NCBI RefSeq assembly: GCF_027922005.1
Contig: NZ_BSEV01000001.1
Span: 273,638-337,637 of the forward strand
Direction of reading: 5' to 3'
DNA length: 64,000 bases
DNA from: Streptosporangium carneum
GTDB lineage: Bacteria > Actinomycetota > Actinomycetes > Streptosporangiales > Streptosporangiaceae
Of this stretch, positions 25,270-32,897 are shown piece after piece (position 1 is the first letter of the stretch; each line of letters opens with the position of its first letter). The position numbers and the translations under genes were made by a program. Below the pieces are notes generated by a model. That model was not told the origin of the DNA. It saw only the letters and a program-made list of their open reading frames with translations, and searched no databases.

Positions 25270-26625
25270 ATGCCGAGTCAGGGAACCATCGGTGACCGCG
25301 TCCGCGGACTGCGGCTGAGTAGGCGCATGTCTCAGGCCCAGCTGGCAGGGCCTGACCTCTCCGACAGTTATGTCTCCCTCATCGAGTCCGGCAAGCGGAC
25401 GCCGACCCCCGTGGTCGCGCGTCTTCTCGCCGAACGGCTGGGGTGCACTACCGAGTTCTTGCTACACGGGATCGAGCCGCGCCAGCGCATCGACACCGAA
25501 CTCGGCCTGCGCCACGCGGAGCTGGAGCTGCAACACGGCGACCCGTCCGTCGCCGCAGAACGGTTCGGTGAGATCGTCAAGGTCGCCGGCGAGGAGAACG
25601 CCATGCTGGCCGCGCACGCGCGGCTGGGGCGGGCTCGTTCGCTGGAGGCCCAGGGCAAGGTCGGGCCGGCGGTGGAGGCGTTCGAGCGGCTCCGCCGCGA
25701 GGCCGCCGCCCACCCCGAGCGACTGGCCGACCTGCCTCTGACGGTGGCTCTGAGCCGCTGCTACCAGCGCGCGGGCGACACGCTGCGCGCGCACGACCTG
25801 GCCTCCTACGCCCTCACCCAGGTCAACCACCTGGCTCTGACCCAGGGCGAGATCGCCATCGACCTGGCCTCCGCCCTGGTGGAGACAGAGGGCGGCAGGC
25901 CGCAGTCGCCTGGCCTGTCCTACGTCAGGCACATCCTGGCGGTCAACGGCGTGCCCGCGGCGGTCAACCGCACCTCCGAGATCCACTCCCTCTGGCAGGC
26001 GAGCATCGCCGCGGCGGAGGGCGAGGACTCGGCGCTGGCCGTACGGCTGGCCGACGACGCCATCGCGACGGGCCGCCCGGCCCGGATGGCGTTCAGGCTC
26101 GCCGGCATCGCGCTGGAGTGGGCACGGCTGACGGTCTCCATCGGAGACACCTCGTTCGAGGAGGTCTACGAGCTGGCGACCGCGGCGAGCGGGGTCTTCG
26201 CGGCCTTCACCGAGAAGGCCGGCGAACACGCGGGAAGTCTCGTCGTGCTCGCCAGGCTTCAGCTCAGCGGAGGCAACCCCGACAACGCGGTCAGCCTGGC
26301 CAGGTCCGCCCTCGACACCCTGGCCGGTCAGTCCGGCCCCATCGCCGCCACGGCGCACCTGGTCCTCGCCCAGGCCTCGCTCACGCGGGGAGAGGGTGAC
26401 GTCGTGCCACGTCTCGACACCGCCAAAGGACTTCTTGACGCTCTGAGATCGGAGCGGTCCAATCCCGACCGGGAGGTCGCACGAGCCTGGCGTGAGCTAG
26501 GTGACCTCTACGGCAGGGGCGGCGTCGGCGAGGATCAGACAAACGCGTATCGTAGGGCTCTCGAGGCAGCCGGAGTCCGCGACACGATGGTGGGAATGAC
26601 GGTCGATTCGACGTTGGTCCGATAA
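25270..26625 (+). CDS. XRE-family HTH regulator with TPR-like C-terminal region
   Basis: 451 aa. An HTH_XRE domain (residues 7-65: IGDRVRGLRLSRRMSQAQLA then SDSYVSLIESGKRTPTPVVA) is joined to about 370 residues of helical TPR-type repeats (AHARLGRARSLEAQGKVGPA, HDLASYALTQVNHLALTQGE and others). This layout is common in large actinobacterial regulators that sense peptides or protein partners. GAGAGATC before ATG may be the ribosome site. The gene stands alone; targets are unknown. Confidence 0.88.
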   Translation: MPSQGTIGDRVRGLRLSRRMSQAQLAGPDLSDSYVSLIESGKRTPTPVVARLLAERLGCTTEFLLHGIEPRQRIDTELGLRHAELELQHGDPSVAAERFGEIVKVAGEENAMLAAHARLGRARSLEAQGKVGPAVEAFERLRREAAAHPERLADLPLTVALSRCYQRAGDTLRAHDLASYALTQVNHLALTQGEIAIDLASALVETEGGRPQSPGLSYVRHILAVNGVPAAVNRTSEIHSLWQASIAAAEGEDSALAVRLADDAIATGRPARMAFRLAGIALEWARLTVSIGDTSFEEVYELATAASGVFAAFTEKAGEHAGSLVVLARLQLSGGNPDNAVSLARSALDTLAGQSGPIAATAHLVLAQASLTRGEGDVVPRLDTAKGLLDALRSERSNPDREVARAWRELGDLYGRGGVGEDQTNAYRRALEAAGVRDTMVGMTVDSTLVR

Positions 26626-26681
26626 AGCAATCCGCCTCCCCCGGAACTCCGGATTTGTTTTTCTGCCTCCGGAATAACTAG

Positions 26682-26689
26682 GGTCTACC
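26682..26689 (+). promoter_or_regulatory. Candidate GntR/FadR operator
   Basis: GGTCTACC, an imperfect dyad of the GGT-N-ACC type used by FadR-subfamily regulators, lies 47 nt before the GntR gene, next to TTGACT (26695-26700) and a TAGGAT hexamer. Low confidence. Confidence 0.3.
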
Positions 26690-26735
26690 AGTCATTGACT
26701 CATAGGATGATTGGTTTCTCCGGAGGAGGCGGACT

Positions 26736-27425
26736 GTGAGTCTGCGTACGGCGCAGCGGGCGTCTCTCGTTGACCAGGTGATCGATCAGCTCAAGGAGCA
26801 GATCACGTCGAACTCCTGGCAGATGCACGCGAAGATCCCGACCGAGACCGTGCTCGCCGAGCAGCTCGGTGTCGGGCGCAACACCGTGCGTGAGGCGGTA
26901 AGGGCACTCACCCACGCAGGCCTGCTGGAGTGCCGTCAGGGCGACGGCACCTACGTCCGCGCCACCAGCGAGCTGTCGGGCGCCATGCTGCGGCGGCTGC
27001 GCACCGCCGAGCAGCTCGAGATCCTGGAAGTACGGCGCGCGCTGGAGGTCGAGGCCGCCCGGCTGGCCGCGACCAGGCGCACCGACGCCGACATCATCCG
27101 CATCGAGGCCGCCCTGGCCGAGCGGGAGCGGGCCTGGGAGCTCGGCGAGCCGACCGCCTTCGTGGAGGCGGACCTCGCCTTCCACGTCGCCGTCGTCCAG
27201 GCCACCCACAACCTGGTCCTGATCGATCTCTACGAGGACTTCTCCGCCGCCCTGCGGGCCAGCATCACCGCGGCGGGCACCTCGCTCAACAGCACCTACA
27301 TCCCGCACGACGCCATCGCCCGCGCCATCACGGCGGGCGACGCGGCGGCAGCCGAGCGCGCGGGCCACGCGTGCATGGAGCACATCCTGATCGCCCTGAC
27401 CGAGGCCCAGGAGCTCACCACCTGA
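26736..27425 (+). CDS. GntR-family regulator, FadR subfamily (FCD domain)
   Basis: 229 aa from GTG 26736 with GGAGG 10 nt upstream. The winged HTH (residues 7-75) has KIPTETVLAEQLGVGRNTVR and ALTHAGLLECRQGDGTYV. The C-terminal FCD domain shows the metal-ligand pattern: EADLAFHVAVV, a downstream IPHDAIARAI, and HACMEHI. FCD regulators bind small carboxylates or sugar acids. It stands alone, followed by a terminator; it may be self-regulated. Target unknown. Confidence 0.92.
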   Translation: MSLRTAQRASLVDQVIDQLKEQITSNSWQMHAKIPTETVLAEQLGVGRNTVREAVRALTHAGLLECRQGDGTYVRATSELSGAMLRRLRTAEQLEILEVRRALEVEAARLAATRRTDADIIRIEAALAERERAWELGEPTAFVEADLAFHVAVVQATHNLVLIDLYEDFSAALRASITAAGTSLNSTYIPHDAIARAITAGDAAAAERAGHACMEHILIALTEAQELTT

Positions 27426-27469
27426 GGCCGTGCGGCCTCACCTGATCCGAGACCTCTCACGGCGCGACG

Positions 27470-27503
27470 CTGTGGCCCCGTCCCTTGCCGGGCGGGGCCA
27501 CAG
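27470..27503. terminator. Bidirectional terminator between convergent genes
   Basis: CTGTGGCCCC pairs with GGGGCCACAG, with an inner CCC/GGG extension and a short loop, between the GntR gene (+) and the 600-aa membrane protein (-). A smaller hairpin TGAGGCC/GGCCTCA overlaps the GntR stop. Confidence 0.8.
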
Positions 27504-27524
27504 CTGTGTGAGGCGACGGTCGGC

Positions 27525-29327
27525 CTACCGTGGAAGGGGCCGGTAGACGGTCTTCCTGGCGGATCCGCCGGGGAAGACCACGACCAGATGCTCCTCGCCC
27601 AGGTCGCGGCCCTCGTCCTCCCTGGCGTAGACCCGCAGCCGGTAGCGCCCCGGGCCCTTCAGCGCCAGGTTCGGCAGTCTCGCCCCGGCTCCCGAACCCC
27701 TGCCCTCCGAGTAGACGGGCACCCCGAGACGGCCGCTGCGGCTGACGATGCCGACCTCGGCCACCTGGTCCCATCCCTTGAGCCGCAACGGCGGGGCGGA
27801 GCCGAACGCCTTCACGGTCAGGCATATCGGCTCGTTCTCGCGGTAGGTCATCACGACCGCCGAGCTGCCGGAGACGCCGACGAACCCGTCGTCCAGGGCC
27901 ACGTCGAAAGCGTCGTCCTCCGTGGGGTCCCCGAAGTCGTGGAGGCCGTATCCACCGCCCTCGAACAGGAAGTACGCGGCCGTCCTCTGCCGTCTGGCCC
28001 GCAGTCCCGGCCAGGGGTCGAAGCAGCGGGCGTTGGTCTCCGCCACGTAGCGCGCGTTCTCCGCCTGTTCCTCGACCTCGGAGCTCAGCAACTCGGGCGA
28101 CCGCACGGCCACCGTGTCCGGGCACAGGAACACCAAGGCGTCCTGGTCGACGCCCCACGCGCTGCGCGCGCTGCCCGCCCGTTTCAGCAGCGCCCCCTGC
28201 TCCCTGCCGTCGGGGGCCGCGCACATGAGCCTTCCGTACGCGAGAATCTGCTGGTCGGAAAGGGTGTCGGGGAACATCGGCGGGATCCTGCCCGCCTCTG
28301 CGCGCGCGTGGCAGAGGAACGCCTTCTCCCTGTCCTGCGGCCTGGTGTCACCGTAGCGGCGGTGCAGGTCGGTCCATTCGAGGCACTCGTCCTCCCAACC
28401 GGTGTAGGTGAGCCGGGGAGTCACCTCCGGCTGGATCATCCCGAGGAGCGGCACGAGCACGACCGTCGCCGACGCCGTCCTGAGCAGGCGGGACGGCCTG
28501 CCGCCGGCCGCGAGGACGACCTGCCCGCCGGGGTCGGTGAGCTCGTGGGCGGAGCGGGCGATCCACACCGTGAAGAAGACGTTCAGCTCGCCCAGGAGCC
28601 AGAGCACGGCCGGGCTGAGGGGCAGGGAGACGAGGCCGACGAGCATGACCGCCAGCCGGATCACCATCGACGCCACGACGGAGAACCAGCCGATCCTGAC
28701 GGTGGCGCTGCTCCAGCGGCCGTCCCGCCGCTGGCCGACGAGGATCACCGCCTGCCAGACGAAGGCGACCAGACCGAGGAGCATGAGGGCCGAGGGCAGG
28801 CGCACCCCGGGGATCTCGTCGGCCGCGACCATCGCCATGGCCGTCAGGTCGCCCCAGGCGCACAGAAGGGCGAGCGTCCGCAGTCGCCGGGATCCCCAGA
28901 CGACGGCCAGGACGAACAGCACCTTCAGCGCGCCCCACAGAGCGCCCCTGAGGGCCTCGTCGAGGACGTCGGGGAGCCGGCCGGTCAGGACGGAGAGGAA
29001 CAGGGAGTCGGCGACGGCCAGGTAGAGCAGCCGCCGCAACCGGACCGCCCGCCGTCCGGCAGGCCCCTTCCCGCGCGGGGGAAGGGTGAAGACCTGCCAG
29101 AGCATCCACGCCTTGAGCACGGCCAGCACGGCGAGCTCCGCCACCACCACGGGGAGGACGGCGAACGTCCCGCCGAAGACGTTCAGGATCCGTCCGCTCA
29201 GCGGGAGCCATGCGACGGCCGTCCAGACGTAGCCGATGTCGCCGGTGACGACGCTGACCACTGCGGCGACAGCCACGATCACCAGGTAGAGCCCAGCCAC
29301 GAACTGCCCTAAACGGTGTCGGAACAC
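27525..29327 (-). CDS. Large polytopic membrane protein with C-terminal extracytoplasmic domains
   Basis: 600 aa from GTG 29327 (GGAAGGA about 5 nt before). The first 300 residues have about eight hydrophobic segments (QFVAGLYLVIVAVAAVVSVV; SALMLLGLVAFVWQAVILVG and others), with a basic loop after the third. After a last helix (ATVVLVPLLGMIQP) there are about 290 soluble residues: a Cys-containing DUF732-like stretch (SDQQILAYGRLMCAAPDG, LVFLCPDTV) and then two beta-rich segments (VGVSGSSAVVMTYRENEPIC; LKGPGRYRLRVYARED). I do not recognise the whole. It is divergent from a secreted protein across a region with short repeats; no enzyme motif is visible. Confidence 0.75.
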   Translation of the reverse strand: MFRHRLGQFVAGLYLVIVAVAAVVSVVTGDIGYVWTAVAWLPLSGRILNVFGGTFAVLPVVVAELAVLAVLKAWMLWQVFTLPPRGKGPAGRRAVRLRRLLYLAVADSLFLSVLTGRLPDVLDEALRGALWGALKVLFVLAVVWGSRRLRTLALLCAWGDLTAMAMVAADEIPGVRLPSALMLLGLVAFVWQAVILVGQRRDGRWSSATVRIGWFSVVASMVIRLAVMLVGLVSLPLSPAVLWLLGELNVFFTVWIARSAHELTDPGGQVVLAAGGRPSRLLRTASATVVLVPLLGMIQPEVTPRLTYTGWEDECLEWTDLHRRYGDTRPQDREKAFLCHARAEAGRIPPMFPDTLSDQQILAYGRLMCAAPDGREQGALLKRAGSARSAWGVDQDALVFLCPDTVAVRSPELLSSEVEEQAENARYVAETNARCFDPWPGLRARRQRTAAYFLFEGGGYGLHDFGDPTEDDAFDVALDDGFVGVSGSSAVVMTYRENEPICLTVKAFGSAPPLRLKGWDQVAEVGIVSRSGRLGVPVYSEGRGSGAGARLPNLALKGPGRYRLRVYAREDEGRDLGEEHLVVVFPGGSARKTVYRPLPR

Positions 29328-29513
29328 ACCAAATCCTTCCTGCAACAAGAAGGATGATCATAAAGTCCGGTCGCCCGAAGGCCGACGAGAAAACCACGGA
29401 GCCCGCGACCTCCACGAGCGCGGATCTCTCACCTCCGCCCGCCCCACACGGACGATGATCTTCCCGGTGAGCACGGAGGCACGACGCGGGTCGATCGTCG
29501 CCGTCTGCACCGT

Positions 29514-29551
29514 TTTCTTACACATGCCCGGCTTTCTTACACATGCCCGGC
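29514..29551. repeat. Perfect 19-bp tandem duplication in a divergent promoter region
   Basis: Two identical copies of TTTCTTACACATGCCCGGC, 81 nt upstream of the secreted-protein start. The region (29328-29631, about 300 nt, no gene) also has GATGATCAT at 29353 and 29577, near the starts of both divergent genes. Candidate operator array. Confidence 0.85.
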
Positions 29552-29631
29552 GAAACACCTGTTTTCGTCTGGGAAGATGATCATCTCGTATGCCCCTTTC
29601 CGAAGATCTCCCCGAAAAGGACACCGTCTCC

Positions 29632-30570
29632 ATGAGGCTCTGGTTCGCCCTGGCGACTGCCGCACTGATCGCGACCATGCCGGTCTCCGCCCTTCCCGCC
29701 GTCGCGCAGAGCACCCCTCCGGACCCGGTGCGGGCGCTCAAGCAGCAGTTCCGGACCGAACGCGGCGTCCAGATCTCCGAGGTCACACGTCTTACCCGCG
29801 ACGGCAGGACCCTGCTCAGGATGCGGGCCGGCGGCAGGCTGCAGTTCGGCCCCTCCGGCGCCGTCGCCTCCGACGGTCTCTGGCAGGAAGCCCCGGATCC
29901 CGCGACCCTGAAGAAGCGGGAAGGAACCGACGACGAGCTGGTGCGGATCGAGCTGATCAATGTCGGGGGGAACCGCTACCTCTCGGGCCTCGACTTCGGC
30001 TTCTACCCGGCCGCACGAGGCAAGACCTGGGTGCGGACGAAGTCGCCCCGGGGGGTCGAAGCCGACGCCGCGACCATCAGCACACAGACGATCGACGTGT
30101 TCGACCCCGCCGTCCTGAAGACCGTGTTGAAGGGGACGACAGGCAGGCCCGTCTCCGGCGGGTTCCTCTACCGGGGCTCGGTGAGCTACGCGCAGCTGTA
30201 CCAGGCGGCCAGGAACGTCTACGCCGTGCCGCTCCGAGGCGCCGCCGTCGAGGAGCTCCACAAGATGAAGATCGCATGGCGGCTGTGGACCGACCCCACG
30301 GGCCTGCCCACACGTCTGATGACCTCCGAGGCCTCGGGCGGGAAGGGCCTCCCGATCCTCAGCCGGACCGACACCCGCTACACCGACTGGGGATCGCACG
30401 TCCTCGTCATCGCCCCGCCCGCCGACGAGGTCGTCGACGAGAAGGAGCTCAAACTCCCCGATCTCGCCGAGCTTCTCGACCGGCTGGAGCCCAACGAGCT
30501 CATCAGCGCGCTGAACGCCCGCCAGGACGGCGATGACTCCTCCTCCCGCGCCAGGACGTCCGCGCACTGA
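29632..30570 (+). CDS. Secreted protein of unknown function (possibly LppX/LprG-like fold)
   Basis: 312 aa from ATG 29632 (AGGAC upstream; an ATG at 29590 adds 14 residues before the signal peptide). The signal peptide is RLWFALATAALIATMPVSAL followed by a cleavage-like AVAQS. The mature part has no Cys lipobox. Its pattern (KQQFRTERGVQISEVTRL; FLYRGSVSYAQLYQ; AWRLWTDPTGLPTRLM) is a mixed alpha/beta layout with a D-P-T-G-LP turn seen in LppX/LprG-type lipid-binding lipoproteins; this is a weak resemblance. The C-terminus is an acidic helix and a Ser/Arg tail. Divergent from the 600-aa membrane protein. Confidence 0.65.
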   Translation: MRLWFALATAALIATMPVSALPAVAQSTPPDPVRALKQQFRTERGVQISEVTRLTRDGRTLLRMRAGGRLQFGPSGAVASDGLWQEAPDPATLKKREGTDDELVRIELINVGGNRYLSGLDFGFYPAARGKTWVRTKSPRGVEADAATISTQTIDVFDPAVLKTVLKGTTGRPVSGGFLYRGSVSYAQLYQAARNVYAVPLRGAAVEELHKMKIAWRLWTDPTGLPTRLMTSEASGGKGLPILSRTDTRYTDWGSHVLVIAPPADEVVDEKELKLPDLAELLDRLEPNELISALNARQDGDDSSSRARTSAH

Positions 30571-30593
30571 GCGTCCGCGCCGCTGACCCGCCA

Positions 30594-30625
30594 CCGGTCT
30601 CGTGAGGCTCGCCTCTCGAGACCGG
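30594..30625. terminator. Bidirectional terminator between secreted-protein gene and dnaN
   Basis: CCGGTCTCG (30594-30602) pairs with CGAGACCGG (30617-30625); the 14-nt loop has a further GAGGC/GCCTC pairing. It lies between convergent genes. Confidence 0.75.
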
Positions 30626-30641
30626 CTCGCGGTTCTGCCGG

Positions 30642-31742
30642 TCAGGCCAGGCGCAGGGACATCACGAGGTAGCGGAAGGCGGGCTCCGCGTCTCCGGGAA
30701 CCTCGGTGACGAGGGCGGGGCGGCTCGGGGACTGCATGTTGAGCCGGACGAAATCGGTCTCGACCCCGCTCAGGCCGTCGAGCAGGAACTGGGACTGGAA
30801 GGCGATCTGGATCTCGTCGCCGACCAGGTCGGCGTCCAGGACCTCGGCTCCGCGACCGATGTCGCCGCCGCCCGCCTGGATGAGCACCTGCCCCTGGCCG
30901 AAGGCGAGCCGGACCGCGGTGTTGCGCTCGGCGACCAGCGCCACCCGCTTGATCGCGTCGACGAACGGGGCGACCCGCACGTCCGCCCTGATCGGCCAGT
31001 CGTCGGTCAGCCGGGAGCGGTAGTCGATGAACTGCTCGTCGAGCAGGCGGACCGTGGTGCTGCGGCCGACGCTCTCGAACCCGGCGACCCCGTCGCCCAG
31101 ACCGACCGAGACCTCACCGCCGCGCAGCGACCTGGCCACCTCGACGAGCACCCGGGCGGGCACCATGGCGGCGGCCGTGACATCCGGCTTCTCGGGACGC
31201 CAGCCGAACTCCCTGGCCGCGATGCGGTAGCGGTCGGTGGCGGCCATGGTCACGCTCTCGCCCGCGATGTCGACGCGGACGCCGGTCAGCATGGGGAGCG
31301 TCTCGTCGCGGCTGGAGGCGGGAGCCACCTGGCCGACCGCGCTCGCGAAGACGCCGCCGCCGACCGCGCCGATCTTCGGCGGCGCGGCGGGCAGGGCAGG
31401 GAAGTCCTCCACCGGCATCGTGAGCAGGCCGAACTCGGCGCTTCCACAGGTCAGCACCGCCTCGGAGCCGTCGGTGACGATCTCGACCGGCTGGGAGGGC
31501 AGGCTGCGGGTGATCTCGGCGAGGATCCGGCCGGGGATCAGCACCCTGCCGGGCTCGGCCACGTCGGCCTCGACCGTGGCGCGGGCGGAGACGTCGTAGT
31601 CGAAGGCCGACAGCACGAGGTCCTCGCCGTCGGCCTCCAGCAACAGGCCGGAGAGCACGGGAACGGCCGGGCGGTTGGGCAGAGCGCGGGCGGCCCAGAC
31701 AACGGCGTCGGCCAGGACATCGCGGTTGACCCGGAACTTCAC
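30642..31742 (-). CDS. dnaN: DNA polymerase III sliding clamp (beta subunit), second copy
   Basis: 366 aa from GTG 31742. It has the three clamp domains: VKFRVNRDVLADAVVWAARA at the start, DETLPMLTGVRVDIAGESVT with AATDRYRIAAREF, KRVALVAERNTAVRLAFGQG, and the end FRYLVMSLRLA (the usual M-P-x-R-L is M-S-L-R-L). The canonical dnaN lies beside dnaA; no dnaA, recF or gyr gene is near this one, so it looks like an extra clamp, as some actinobacteria carry (for example a second dnaN in Streptomyces). That it is a duplicate is inferred. Whether it replaces the main clamp, for example in DNA repair, is unknown. Confidence 0.85.
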   Translation of the reverse strand: MKFRVNRDVLADAVVWAARALPNRPAVPVLSGLLLEADGEDLVLSAFDYDVSARATVEADVAEPGRVLIPGRILAEITRSLPSQPVEIVTDGSEAVLTCGSAEFGLLTMPVEDFPALPAAPPKIGAVGGGVFASAVGQVAPASSRDETLPMLTGVRVDIAGESVTMAATDRYRIAAREFGWRPEKPDVTAAAMVPARVLVEVARSLRGGEVSVGLGDGVAGFESVGRSTTVRLLDEQFIDYRSRLTDDWPIRADVRVAPFVDAIKRVALVAERNTAVRLAFGQGQVLIQAGGGDIGRGAEVLDADLVGDEIQIAFQSQFLLDGLSGVETDFVRLNMQSPSRPALVTEVPGDAEPAFRYLVMSLRLA

Positions 31743-31956
31743 CTGAGCATCCCTTCGTCCCGAACGGCACCACGTGCGGTGGCCGTACTCCGGAGAACGG
31801 TAGCCGCTGCCACCGACAGAACCCTCCGGCACTGACATATCACTCGGTGGGCCAAAGGTCACGTTCTGTCGTGGACGTCGCAGTGACGCCGCCCGGCCCT
31901 GACACAAGGACGGAGGGAAGCGGCGCAGGCGGGATACGTCGTTCGGAAGGCCTCCG

Positions 31957-32700
31957 TCAGCGGCCGAGCTCGGCCAGTTCGTCGCTGGTGAAGGTGAGTC
32001 TGACCGCGAGTTTGGTGTCGTCGGTGATGAAGCCGACGAAGTCGAGGTCCCAGAAGGGGCTCGTGCCGTCCCCGTGGATCGAGGTGGCGTCCTTGACCCC
32101 GTTGGTGCCGGGCTTGACGGCCTGCTGGCGGGCGTACCACTGGTCGACGAAGAAGCACGAGGGACCGTACGTGCCGATCTTGTGCAGGTCTCCGGGGGCA
32201 CGGCCGACCAGCACGTAGGCGTGGCCCTGGCCGCCGACGGTGGCGAGGATGTTGACCAGCTCGACCGTGACGCCGGGGCCCAGCAGGTCGGGCCGGTCGG
32301 CGAACATCCCGATGACGCAGCAGGCGAACAGCGTGCAGTTGGCGCTGGTGGCCGTCTGGTACTTGGCCCGGCCCGCGGCGACGTACCGCTTCCTGAGCTC
32401 CACCCTGGCCCGCTCGAACGTGGCCCCGGTCACCGGCCCGTCGAGCCCCGCGGCCGCGCCCAGGTTGCCCAGCTGCACGGCTTTGAGGTCGGCGAACGTC
32501 TTGCCGTCCGCGATGATGTCGGGCACCTCGCCCCTCTTCGCCGGGGCCTCCAGGTCCGCGACGTCGAGGCTCGAGTCCACGACGTGCCGCCAGGGATTCC
32601 ACACCTTCGCGGTGGCCAGCGGCGTCATGTCCAGCGCGGCCTGCACGGCGGCCATCTGTGTCTGCTTCAGGTTCACGGTGCCGTGCGTGTTCTCACTCAT
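31957..32700 (-). CDS. Possible papain-like cysteine protease/deamidase domain protein
   Basis: 247 aa from ATG 32700 (GGAGAG 4 nt before). There is no signal peptide or membrane segment. Three spaced motifs suggest a papain-like triad: SANCTLFACCVIGMF (Cys), GGQGHAYVLVGRAP (His), CFFVDQWYARQQ (Asp followed by Gln/Trp). Tox-PL, YopT and related effector families have the same C...GHA...D-x order. The N-terminal 110 residues are helical (TQMAAVQAALDMTPLATAKV). I cannot name a family with certainty and no secretion gene is adjacent. It follows dnaN on the same strand with a 214-nt gap and is divergent from the FG-GAP lipoprotein. Confidence 0.55.
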   Translation of the reverse strand: MSENTHGTVNLKQTQMAAVQAALDMTPLATAKVWNPWRHVVDSSLDVADLEAPAKRGEVPDIIADGKTFADLKAVQLGNLGAAAGLDGPVTGATFERARVELRKRYVAAGRAKYQTATSANCTLFACCVIGMFADRPDLLGPGVTVELVNILATVGGQGHAYVLVGRAPGDLHKIGTYGPSCFFVDQWYARQQAVKPGTNGVKDATSIHGDGTSPFWDLDFVGFITDDTKLAVRLTFTSDELAELGR

Positions 32701-32862
32701 GGTGCTCTCCTGGTGCCGTTTCTGGTGCAACCCGACATTCCCACCCCGTCAATTCCAGGACAACGCGATGGCCTGTTGTGGACAGCCCGGATCGGCGGCC
32801 GGGGCCCGGCCGGTTCTCGCCGCGTGCCTGACCGCGGTCGGCCGTCCCGGGGCCGTGACCGG

Positions 32863-32897
32863 TTGTCGCGGACGCGACGCCGAACTATCGTCGCCAG
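32863..32897 (+). promoter_or_regulatory. Leaderless promoter of the FG-GAP gene
   Basis: -35 TTGTCG (32863-32868), 17-nt spacer, -10 TATCGT (32886-32891), 6 nt to ATG 32898. No Shine-Dalgarno sequence. Confidence 0.5.
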
